A DNA stretch of 12,825 nucleotides. Source: CAYLJO01 sp964383905. Lineage in GTDB: Bacteria > Acidobacteriota > Blastocatellia > Pyrinomonadales > Pyrinomonadaceae. The notes under the pieces were generated by a model, which was given only the letters and a program-made list of their open reading frames with translations, was not told the DNA's origin and did no database searches. The stretch covers positions 1-12,825 of the forward strand of contig CAYLJO010000180.1 of the NCBI GenBank assembly GCA_964383905.1. Reading direction: 5' to 3'. The translations under genes were made by a program, and so were the position numbers. Below, piece after piece: positions 6,470 through 12,825 of the stretch. The number at the start of each line of letters is the position of its first letter. The stretch's first letter is position 1.

Positions 6470-8254
6470 ATGCGTCCCCTAACTTCTCTTCTCTTATTGG
6501 TCGCTTCTTTTATTATGTCGTGGCTTCCGGTCAAGGCGCAAACGAACTCACAGAGCGCCACAGCGCAAGCGCTCCGCGCGCTATTCGCCGAGGAGTGGGA
6601 TTACCAGATGCAACAGAATCCAACGTGGGCCTCATCGCTCGGAGACCGTCGCTGGAACGACCGCTGGGAGGATCTCAGCCTCGATGCCATTCAAAAGCGG
6701 CACGAGCACGACCGGGAGGTGCTCGCGCGCCTCGGGAGCATTGATCGCCATCAGCTCTCGGAGCAGGATCGGTTGAATTACGATCTGTTCCAGGAAAAGT
6801 ATAAGAACGATGTTGAAGGCCATAAATACCGGCTGTACCTGTTGCCGCTCAACCAGCGCGGGGGCATTCAGACGGCAAACGAGCTCGCCGATTCGCTGCG
6901 TTTTACGACTGTCAAAGACTACGAGGACTGGATCGCGCGTCTGCGGGCATTTCCCGCACACATGGACCAGACGCTCCAACTGATGCGTGAAGGTATGCGG
7001 GCGCGCATCATGTGGCCCAAGGCGGTGATGCAGCGCGTGCCTGGGCAAATTGAGAAGCAGATCGTTGACAACCCGCAGGACAGCCTTTTTTACAGACCTT
7101 TTAAGAATTTTCCTGCGAGCGTTCCGGTGACGGAGCGTGAGCGGCTCACGCGCGCCGCCCAGGATGCGATCTCTTACGGCGTCGTCCCAGCATACAAGCG
7201 TATGAAGCAGTTCTTTGTGAGCGAGTATCTGCCGGCCTGTTTCGATCAAGTCGGCGTATGGCAGATACCGCAGGGCGAAGAGTTATACGCTTACCTGGCC
7301 CGCCGGTATACCACCACCAATCTCAGTCCGCGAGAGATACACGAGCTGGGCCAGCGCGAGGTCCAGCGCATTCGCTCTGAGATGCAGGCCGTCATGAACG
7401 GGGTCGGCTTTAAAGGAACGCTTCAGGATTTCTTCAAATTCCTCCGCGCCGACAAGCGTTTTTATTACCAGACGCCGGATGATCTCTATGAAGCCTACCA
7501 GGCGATGGCAAAGCGCATCGATCCGCAATTGATCAAGGTCTTCAAGACACTGCCGCGCATGCCTTACGGTGTTGAGCCGATCCCGGCGGCCATCGCGCCG
7601 GACACGACAACCGCTTATTACCGGCAACCGGCCGCCGACGGATCACGCGCCGGGACCTACTTCGTTAATCTCTATAAGCCGGAGGCACGCCCGAAGTGGG
7701 AGATGATGGCGCTCACGCTGCATGAATCCGTGCCGGGCCATCACCTGCAGATCGCGCTCGCGATGGAGCAGGGAGAGTTGCCGAATTTCCGCCGCTATAC
7801 CGGTTACACGGCTTTCGTGGAAGGCTGGGGACTCTACGCCGAATCGCTTGGCGAAGACATGAATCTATACGACGATCCATATGCAAAATTCGGCCAGCTC
7901 ACATATGAGATGTGGCGAGCCGTCCGGCTCGTCGTCGATACGGGCATGCACTACATGCACTGGGACAGGCAGCGTGCCATCAACTTCTTTCTGGAGAACG
8001 CGGCAAAGCAGGAACTGGATGTTGTCAACGAGATTGATCGTTACATTTCGATGCCGGGCCAGGCGCTGGCCTACAAGATCGGCCAACTCAAGATTAAAGA
8101 GTTGCGCGCGCGAGCTGGCCGCGAGCTTGGGCCGGCTTTCGACGTGCGCGAATTTCACGATGTCGTGCTGCGCTCCGGCGCCGTGCCGCTCGACATCCTC
8201 GAACGCAACGTCGAGGCCTGGATAGCCTCGCAGAAACAGCGCGCAGGCAATTAG
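6470..8254 (+). CDS. Secreted DUF885 family protein (putative metallopeptidase-like)
   Basis: 594 aa. The ATG at 6470 is chosen over an upstream ATG at 6404 because it has GGAGG at 6460-6464 with 5-nt spacing, and because a clean signal peptide begins exactly there (MRPLTSLLLLVAS, cleavage-like VKAQ at about 21-24). It is thus exported, probably to the periplasm. The DUF885 signature HESVPGHHLQ starts at H418 (H418, E419, H424, H425), with a second conserved acidic site in AFVEGWGLYAE (E451). This arrangement resembles the HExxH-plus-Glu zinc site of metallopeptidases, and DUF885 proteins are generally thought to be peptidase-like, but the reaction is not established for most members. The stop (8252-8254) lies 6 bp before a possible GTG and 27 bp before the ATG of hutF, so the two are probably co-transcribed. 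Confidence 0.92.
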   Translation: MRPLTSLLLLVASFIMSWLPVKAQTNSQSATAQALRALFAEEWDYQMQQNPTWASSLGDRRWNDRWEDLSLDAIQKRHEHDREVLARLGSIDRHQLSEQDRLNYDLFQEKYKNDVEGHKYRLYLLPLNQRGGIQTANELADSLRFTTVKDYEDWIARLRAFPAHMDQTLQLMREGMRARIMWPKAVMQRVPGQIEKQIVDNPQDSLFYRPFKNFPASVPVTERERLTRAAQDAISYGVVPAYKRMKQFFVSEYLPACFDQVGVWQIPQGEELYAYLARRYTTTNLSPREIHELGQREVQRIRSEMQAVMNGVGFKGTLQDFFKFLRADKRFYYQTPDDLYEAYQAMAKRIDPQLIKVFKTLPRMPYGVEPIPAAIAPDTTTAYYRQPAADGSRAGTYFVNLYKPEARPKWEMMALTLHESVPGHHLQIALAMEQGELPNFRRYTGYTAFVEGWGLYAESLGEDMNLYDDPYAKFGQLTYEMWRAVRLVVDTGMHYMHWDRQRAINFFLENAAKQELDVVNEIDRYISMPGQALAYKIGQLKIKELRARAGRELGPAFDVREFHDVVLRSGAVPLDILERNVEAWIASQKQRAGN

Positions 8255-8281
8255 GGAGCAGTGCAGGACGAAGATCAATTA

Positions 8282-9697
8282 ATGGCCGGCGGGCGAGAGC
8301 AAGAGCGCATCGCATGGCTGCCCGACTTCATTTATACAGGCGGGCGTTTCGAGCGCGAATTGGCCCTCGTATACGATGAATCGGGCCGCATCACGCGTCT
8401 GGCGCCGCCCGGTGAGGTTAAAGATTACCGCATCATGTGGCTGAAGGGTCGCGCCATGCTGCCGGGCCTGATCAATGCGCACTCGCATGCCTTCCAGCGG
8501 GTGATCCGCGGGCGCACGGAGCATCGCACCGAAAACGCGCGTGATTCCTTCTGGACGTGGCGCGAGATGATGTACACGGCGGCGGCGCGGCTGACGCCGG
8601 AGGACATTTATGAGGCCTCGCGAATGGCCTTCCTCGAAATGGCTCTCGGCGGCATCACGGCGGTCGGGGAGTTTCATTACATTCATCACGCGCCTGACGG
8701 GAAGCCGTATACGGATCCGAACACGCTCGCCAAAGAGGTGGTGCGCGCCGCGCGTGACGTGGGCCTGCGCATCGCCCTGCTGCGCGTGGCCTACGCGCGC
8801 TCCGGCTACAATACCGAGCCGAACCCGAGGCAGTCTCGCTTCATCGAAGCGCAGCCGGAAACTTATCTGCACGGCGTCGAGCAATTGATCGCCGATCTTC
8901 ATCCAACCGGAAAAGCAGATGCGTGGGTCGGCCTTGCGCCACACAGCATCCGCGCCGTCCCCCTCGATTATTTACACGAGGTAGTCCGCTTCGGAGCCGA
9001 GCATGAGCTTCCTGTTCACATGCACGTCGCGGAGCAGCCCGCGGAGGTTGCGGCCTGCACTGAGGAGTACGGACGCTCGCCCGTCGCGGTTCTCGACGCC
9101 GAAGGCCTTCTCGGCCCACGCTTCACGGGCGTCCACGTCATACATGTTGAGCCGGATGAGCTAACAATGCTTGCGCGTGCAGGGGCAATGGTCTGCGCCT
9201 GCCCGACGACTGAAAGAAATCTCGGGGATGGGATTGTCCCGGCCGACAAGCTTTTCAAAGAGGGGGTGCGGGTTGCGCTCGGTACGGATAGTCACACGCA
9301 GGTAGATCTACTCGAGGATGCGCGTGAGCTCGAATACCACATCCGGCTGCAGAAGCTGGAGCGCAATGTTCTCGCGCCGGAAGAGAACGCGACTTCAGCG
9401 CTCGCCGCCCGGCTGTTAGAATGCGCGACCCGTTACGGCGCGGAGAGCATCGGCGCAACCGGCGGAGCGCTTGAGCCGGGCCGGCCCGCAGATTTCTTTA
9501 CGGTCGATCTGTTCGACCCGTCAATTGTCGGCGCATCACTGGACGACCTGCTTTCAAACATCGTCTTTTCCCTCTCGCGAACAGCAATTCGTGAAGTCTG
9601 CGTCGGCGGAAAGCTGGTGATAGAAGACGGGCAGCACCATGCGCAAAGTGAGATTGGGGAAGGCTTCACGGCGCTTCAGCAGAGATTGTGGAGTTGA
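8282..9697 (+). CDS. hutF: Formimidoylglutamate deiminase (HutF)
   Basis: About 471 aa from the ATG at 8282; a GTG at 8261 adds 7 residues. GGGAG lies only 2 nt before that GTG, and the ATG has only a weak GAAG 8 nt upstream, so the start is uncertain. This is an amidohydrolase-superfamily enzyme: N-formimidoyl-L-glutamate plus water gives N-formyl-L-glutamate and ammonia, in the five-step branch of histidine degradation. Visible motifs, numbered from the ATG: WLPDFIYTGGRFE at the N-terminus; GLINAHSHAFQR with metal ligands H67/H69; FWTWREMMY; GEFHYIHH; HMHVAEQ with H248 and E251; VHVIHVEPDEL with H285; CPTTERNLGDG; and GTDSHTQVDLLEDARELEY with D336. The spacing HxxE/H/D fits HutF rather than guanine deaminase-type relatives. 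It is cytoplasmic, with no signal peptide. No hutH, hutU, hutI or hutG is visible nearby. The stop is 8 bp before the assembly gap. Confidence 0.92.
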   Translation: MAGGREQERIAWLPDFIYTGGRFERELALVYDESGRITRLAPPGEVKDYRIMWLKGRAMLPGLINAHSHAFQRVIRGRTEHRTENARDSFWTWREMMYTAAARLTPEDIYEASRMAFLEMALGGITAVGEFHYIHHAPDGKPYTDPNTLAKEVVRAARDVGLRIALLRVAYARSGYNTEPNPRQSRFIEAQPETYLHGVEQLIADLHPTGKADAWVGLAPHSIRAVPLDYLHEVVRFGAEHELPVHMHVAEQPAEVAACTEEYGRSPVAVLDAEGLLGPRFTGVHVIHVEPDELTMLARAGAMVCACPTTERNLGDGIVPADKLFKEGVRVALGTDSHTQVDLLEDARELEYHIRLQKLERNVLAPEENATSALAARLLECATRYGAESIGATGGALEPGRPADFFTVDLFDPSIVGASLDDLLSNIVFSLSRTAIREVCVGGKLVIEDGQHHAQSEIGEGFTALQQRLWS

Positions 9698-9705
9698 GAC
9701 GAACA

Positions 9706-9805
9706 NNNNNNNNNNNNNNNNNNNNNNNNNNNNNNNNNNNNNNNNNNNNNNNNNNNNNNNNNNNNNNNNNNNNNNNNNNNNNNNNNNNNNNNNNNNNNNN
9801 NNNNN
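9706..9805. other. Assembly gap (100 N)
   Basis: Exactly 100 N, the conventional placeholder for a gap of unknown size. It separates hutF from a tandem-repeat gene. A repeat array is a typical reason for an assembler to break here, so the missing part probably contains the beginning of the WG-repeat gene and an unknown number of repeat units. Confidence 0.98.
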
Positions 9806-10198
9806 AAGTAGTAATCCAGCCACAATTTGATTTTGGCGTTTGGTTCAAAGAAAGGCTTGCGCCTGTTGTAATTGGAGAAAAGTGGGGGTTCATTGATAAA
9901 ACGGGTGCTCTCGCAATGAGCACGCAGATTGATAAACCGGAAGTGGGGTTATGTAGATAAAGAAGGTAAATTCGTCATAAGCCCACAATTTGAAAAAGCG
10001 CGGGAGTTTTCAGAAGGGCTTGCATGTGTAAAGATCGGCGGTATATGGGGATACATTGACAAAACAGGGGAGATAGTAATCAGGCCGCAATATGAAGAAG
10101 CTGGAAGTTTCACTGATGGCATAGGCTTCGTAATGACAGAATCAGGTAGGGGTTATATAGACAAGACAGGCAAGTACATCTGGCAGCCTACCAATTAA
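9806..10198 (+). pseudogene. WG-repeat protein, 5' missing in gap and frameshifted
   Basis: The sequence resumes inside a WG repeat array. Units of exactly 34 residues (102 bp) follow the pattern WGYIDKTG, then V-I-x-P-Q-F/Y, then F-x-E/D-G-L/I. The WG positions start at 9883, 9944 and 10046; a degenerate RG (W to R) is at 10148. Units 9944-10046 and 10046-10148 have perfect period. Unit 9883-9944 is only 61 bp, so 41 bp are missing and the frame changes: the first frame (codons from 9808) stops at 9958-9960, while the array continues in another frame to TAA at 10196-10198. WG-repeat proteins are poorly understood and are often surface or signalling proteins of bacteria. G+C is about 45% over 9901-10140 (108/240 counted by hand), against 73% (44/60) in 9421-9480 and 68% (41/60) in 10861-10920. 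The break could be genuine decay or a collapsed-repeat assembly error beside the gap. Confidence 0.8.
9883..10153 (+). repeat. 34-residue (102-bp) WG repeat units
   Basis: Successive WG dipeptide codons at 9883, 9944, 10046 and the WG-equivalent RG at 10148 define the units. Spacings are 61, 102 and 102 bp. The partial unit before 9883 starts at unit residue 10 right at the gap edge, so the array extends into the gap. Confidence 0.8.
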
Positions 10199-10320
10199 AT
10201 TCTCTTCGTTAATATTGTGAAGCTACAATCATTCACACAAACTGCCGGATGGTTGGTTGGGGCGAAGCAGTGCAAAACCGGCCTGCCTCAACTGCTGTCT
10301 CCGCTGTAAGAAGGGCCTTT

Positions 10321-11451
10321 ATGAGTGTTACTGAAACGCTGGCGAAGCTGGTTTCCATTGACTCCGTTTCTTCCCGCTCAAATGTTGAGATTATTAGTTT
10401 TCTGGCAGAGCGCGCCGAAGCGGCAGTGCTTCACGTGACGCGCCTTCCCTACACGGATGAACACGGCGTTGAGAAAGTGAATATGATTGTGCTCGCCGGT
10501 GGCTCGTCACCCTCTGCCCCTGATGTCGAGCTGGCACTCGTCGGCCACACCGACACTGTCCCTTACGATCCGTCTTGGACGGATGCGCTGCGCCTCACAG
10601 AGCGTGATGAAAAGCTCTACGGACGTGGCGCTTGTGACACCAAAGGCTTCATCGCCGCCGCCCTGACGGCGGTTGAGGCAATTGACATAAAGCATCTGCG
10701 TCGCCCGCTCGCGCTCGTCTTCACGGCCGATGAAGAGATCGGATGCCTGGGCGCGAAACGCCTTGCGGAAGGGCAAAGCTTGCGCGCCCGCTACAGTATC
10801 GTCGGCGAGCCAACATCCTTACAGCCCGTTCGCGCCGGGAAGGGTTACTGCCTGGCAGAGATCATTGTGCGCGGGCGCGAAGCCCACAGCGCGTATCCGG
10901 CGCTCGGCGCTTCGGCCAATTTCCGCGCCGCCCGCCTCATCACGCGCATCGAAGAGATTGCAGAACGACTCAAGGCGGATGAGCACAAGGGTTTTGAGCC
11001 GCCATACACCACACTCAACGTCGGCATCATCAAAGGCGGAACGGCGAAGAACATCATCGCCGGCGAGTGCCGCTTGACACTAGAATGGCGTCCCGTGCCG
11101 GGGCAGCGAGCCGAGCGCGTGCTTGATCTCGTCAGGGAGGCGGTTGAAAGCGAGAAGCGGCGTGACGCAGATTTTGAGTGCGAGGTTGTGCCATTACGCA
11201 TTGATAATGGCGTGGAGACGAGCGCCGATTCTCCGCTCGTACGTCTGCTCGAAGAAGTGACCGGGCAATCTCCGGGCACGATTGCTTTCGGCACCGAAGC
11301 GCCGCAGATGATTGAGCTTGGCGCGGAGGCAGTCGTCCTCGGTCCCGGCAACATCCGCGTCGCACATCGCACGGGAGAGTTCGTCCCCGTCGCGGAACTT
11401 CACCGGTGCGTGGCGATTCTCTCTCGCGTCATCGAACGCTTATGTATGTGA
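10321..11451 (+). CDS. argE: M20-family N-acyl-amino-acid deacylase, acetylornithine deacetylase type
   Basis: 376 aa. The ATG at 10321 has AAGAAGGG about 5 nt upstream (10308-10315); an in-frame ATG at 10249 lacks this support. ArgE hydrolyses N2-acetyl-L-ornithine to ornithine and acetate in arginine synthesis; relatives remove acetyl or formyl groups from other amino acids. The di-metal site is complete: H76 and D78 (LVGHTDTVP), D106 (GRGACDTKGF), E138/E139 (TADEEIGC), E163 (VGEPTSLQPV) and H349 (GPGNIRVAHRTGEF). H189 of the dimerisation domain (GREAHSAYP) is also present. FGTEAPQM and the C-terminal GPGNI-AHR-EFV pattern are ArgE-like rather than DapE-like. It is cytoplasmic. It lies 122 bp after the WG-repeat remnant; no other arginine gene is in view, so the exact substrate is open. 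The preceding 10199-10320 region shows no convincing terminator or promoter. Confidence 0.85.
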   Translation: MSVTETLAKLVSIDSVSSRSNVEIISFLAERAEAAVLHVTRLPYTDEHGVEKVNMIVLAGGSSPSAPDVELALVGHTDTVPYDPSWTDALRLTERDEKLYGRGACDTKGFIAAALTAVEAIDIKHLRRPLALVFTADEEIGCLGAKRLAEGQSLRARYSIVGEPTSLQPVRAGKGYCLAEIIVRGREAHSAYPALGASANFRAARLITRIEEIAERLKADEHKGFEPPYTTLNVGIIKGGTAKNIIAGECRLTLEWRPVPGQRAERVLDLVREAVESEKRRDADFECEVVPLRIDNGVETSADSPLVRLLEEVTGQSPGTIAFGTEAPQMIELGAEAVVLGPGNIRVAHRTGEFVPVAELHRCVAILSRVIERLCM

Positions 11452-11583
11452 ATTACTCTTACATACAAGTGCTGGTTGAAGAGCTCATGGGCTTTTGCCG
11501 CCGGAAACTAAATGGAAACCACACGAGATCAGCGTAAATAAAATTTGCTCTAGAAAGAAATCCTCTTCACATTATATTCTTTC

Positions 11584-11678
11584 GCCCACTTCGTGGGCTC
11601 AATCGATTATGGGTGCGGTACCCCAGGGTTCCGCTTTGCTCCACCCTGGGCTAAAGTCTGCCGCCCGCTGTCGCGGGC
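11584..11678. repeat. Cluster of three GC-rich palindromes (REP-like)
   Basis: Three perfect stem-loops lie within 95 bp: GCCCAC-3 nt-GTGGGC (11584-11598); CCCAGGGT-13 nt-ACCCTGGG (11622-11650); and GCCCGC-TGTC-GCGGGC (11663-11678). They sit in the 380-bp region between the convergent genes argE and the exported protein gene. The composition resembles scattered REP-type palindromic elements seen in Acidobacteriota and Planctomycetota genomes; that resemblance is from general knowledge. The flanks 11452-11583 and 11679-11777 are AT-richer with nothing recognisable. Confidence 0.65.
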
Positions 11679-11776
11679 TGGGTGAGTGATTCAACCATAC
11701 CCTTCTATCCTCTCTCGCAATTCGCTGTTAGCTTCTTACGTATCAGCAGGATCGGCAAGGGCTTACAACTATCTAC

Positions 11777-11794
11777 CGCCCGCTATCGCGGGCT
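11777..11794. repeat. Second copy of the GCCCGC palindrome
   Basis: CCGCCCGCTATCGCGGGCT repeats the element at 11662-11679 with one change in the loop (TATC for TGTC), 115 bp further on. The 6-bp stem is followed on the plus strand by a T-rich stretch (TCTGTCTTT), so it could also act as a weak terminator for argE transcripts. Confidence 0.6.
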
Positions 11795-11831
11795 CTGTCT
11801 TTCCTACTAATCATCATAATTTCACATTTAC

Positions 11832-12677
11832 TTAGCGTGGCACCGGGGCAGTCACTATTGTGTCTCCTTGAGTGAGCACCTCAAAGCGTTTGCCGGCCGG
11901 AAGAATCGCGTTTTTTCCTTTCCTGAATCCCTGTAGGAGAATCATCGGCGCGAGTATCGGGGCAATGGGTAGAACCGGGATGAGAAGGGCACCGGTCACT
12001 GCCGTCCTCGCGGTGACCTCCGCTGCTCTGCTTTCGCCCTTCGTTCTGCCACTCAAGGATTGAATCGGGATATGCTTCCCGTCAACAGCGACAACATCCT
12101 GCATGATCCAGGCGAGTTGTCCCGCGCGCCCCCAGTGCCCGGCCTTTTTCGCTTTGACGACACGCGCGGTGGCTAATGCGCCAATGTCGATGACCGTGAT
12201 CCCGTTCACCTTTACCGGGGTCGCGACCCGAAAGCTAATTAAACTCTCTTTTTGCACATCTGCGCTACTTATGCTGAAAGCCGACTCGACCTCCACCGGC
12301 GTGCCCTTTGGCAATTTGACCTCGACATTTTTCAAGGGCGGGACCAGGCCGGTGGGCTGACTATGAGCCGGCAGGCCATTTGAAGCCTTGACCATTGCGA
12401 GGATCACCGCGTCGGGTACGCCGGCTGATTTGAGCCCTTCGAGTGATGCGGGCGACGTATCAAATTTGCTGATCGAGGTCTTGATCTTGGTGACGATGAT
12501 TTCCGGCGAAAGGCCCACTTTAAGCATCTGCAGCACATCCTCGTTGCTCAATGAGGTGACAGCGGGTTGCGACTGTTGGACATTTTTTGCTGCTTCCTGA
12601 GAATAGTTACCGGCTAGAAGACGAGTGGTTTGACCCGACAGCAGCAGCAATAAAAGTAGAGAAATCATTTTTCTCAT
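11832..12677 (-). CDS. Exported protein of unknown function with short N-terminal helical domain and hydrophobic segment
   Basis: 281 aa. The ATG at 12677 is supported by GAAGGGG (12692-12686), 8 nt upstream. A signal peptide covers about 1-22 (RKM, then a run of leucines, then LLAG). Residues 43-98 form a helical module (LSNEDVLQMLKVGLSPEII, KFDTSPASLEGLKSAGV, PDAVILAMVKA) of a type I recognise as recurrent in Acidobacteriota exported proteins, without known function. Residues about 118-210 look like a beta-rich domain (VEVKLPKGTPVEVES, VIDIGALATARVVKA, GRAGQLAWIMQDVVAVDG). A hydrophobic segment (about 227-249) follows, and then a short beta-like tail with the ILPAGKRFEV pattern. The likely location is the periplasm or cell envelope. 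It stands alone, convergent to argE, with its own candidate promoter. No function should be assigned. Confidence 0.82.
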   Translation of the reverse strand: MRKMISLLLLLLLSGQTTRLLAGNYSQEAAKNVQQSQPAVTSLSNEDVLQMLKVGLSPEIIVTKIKTSISKFDTSPASLEGLKSAGVPDAVILAMVKASNGLPAHSQPTGLVPPLKNVEVKLPKGTPVEVESAFSISSADVQKESLISFRVATPVKVNGITVIDIGALATARVVKAKKAGHWGRAGQLAWIMQDVVAVDGKHIPIQSLSGRTKGESRAAEVTARTAVTGALLIPVLPIAPILAPMILLQGFRKGKNAILPAGKRFEVLTQGDTIVTAPVPR

Positions 12678-12696
12678 GCGGTAGGCCCCTTCCAGA

Positions 12697-12724
12697 ATTA
12701 TCTTTGATAAAAATTGCGCGGCAA
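12697..12724 (-). promoter_or_regulatory. Candidate sigma-70-like promoter for the exported protein gene
   Basis: On the minus strand TTGCCG (12724-12719) is followed after 16 nt by GATAAT (12702-12697). These match the consensus hexamers at 4/6 and 5/6. The -10 lies about 20 bp before the ATG, so the leader would be very short and just include the ribosome-binding site. The -35 is inside the terminator stem of the preceding transcription unit. Confidence 0.35.
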
Positions 12725-12739
12725 TCCAAATGCCGCGCA
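12709..12739 (-). terminator. Intrinsic terminator for a gene beyond the right edge
   Basis: Read on the minus strand, a perfect 9-bp stem TGCGCGGCA / TGCCGCGCA (12739-12731 and 12723-12715) with a 7-nt loop is followed by ATTTTTA. This is the classic form of a Rho-independent terminator for a minus-strand unit entering from the right. The remaining 12740-12825 may hold that gene's C-terminal end (one frame reaches a TGA near 12784), but this is too short to identify. Confidence 0.65.
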
Positions 12740-12825
12740 GGCAAAACCGACCCTGCGCGCTTGCATCTCTCTTCTTAACGAGTCAAGATAAACGGGCCGG
12801 AGGGGCAACTGACGACCAGCTATAA

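Noticed and set aside
11443..11467. TGTATGT/ACATACA inverted repeat at the end of argE as a terminator
   Set aside because: The stem is AT-rich and weak, has an 11-nt loop, overlaps the stop codon and lacks a T-tract.
11495..11689. 64-codon plus-strand open frame in the convergent intergenic region
   Set aside because: Its second half is only a translation of the palindromic repeats, and there is no ribosome-binding site or family pattern.

Overview
The window looks like a metagenome-derived scaffold from a GC-rich Gram-negative bacterium, most likely an Acidobacteriota (Blastocatellia-like) soil organism. This is inferred from the gene mix: a TonB-dependent receptor with an N-terminal regulatory-like beta domain, a secreted histidine-rich TPR protein, DUF885, and an exported surface-type protein with a short N-terminal helical repeat domain. 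It is not based on a marker gene. A run of exactly 100 N (9706-9805) is an assembly gap whose true length is probably unknown.

Left part (1-6116), all on the minus strand. Reading in the transcription direction: a metallo-beta-lactamase-fold hydrolase (NAPE-PLD/UlaG-like), then 51 bp later a TonB-dependent outer-membrane receptor, then a secreted TPR protein, then the thioester region of an alpha-2-macroglobulin (A2M) family protein. The A2M piece runs off the left edge and also lacks its whole N-terminal part. It opens directly after the TPR stop codon without a normal start.

Middle part (6117-11451), plus strand. After a 353-bp divergent intergenic region come a secreted DUF885 peptidase-like protein and, almost touching it, formimidoylglutamate deiminase (HutF, histidine degradation). 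Then come the gap, the tail of a low-GC WG-repeat protein broken by a 41-bp internal loss, and an M20-family deacylase of the acetylornithine deacetylase (ArgE) type. HutF makes N-formylglutamate and the M20 enzyme is an N-acyl-amino-acid hydrolase, so a peptide/amino-acid catabolic theme (DUF885, HutF, M20) is possible but unproven.

Right part (11452-12825). A 380-bp convergent intergenic region carries a cluster of GC-rich palindromes, two of them nearly identical. It is followed by a minus-strand exported protein of unknown function. Upstream of that gene is a strong intrinsic terminator for a gene beyond the right edge; the terminator overlaps a candidate promoter.

I see no CRISPR array, complete tRNA or rRNA, transposase or phage gene. 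No clear new multi-gene system stands out. The most interesting items are the truncated A2M, the start codon of the hydrolase gene, the WG-repeat damage and the palindrome cluster.
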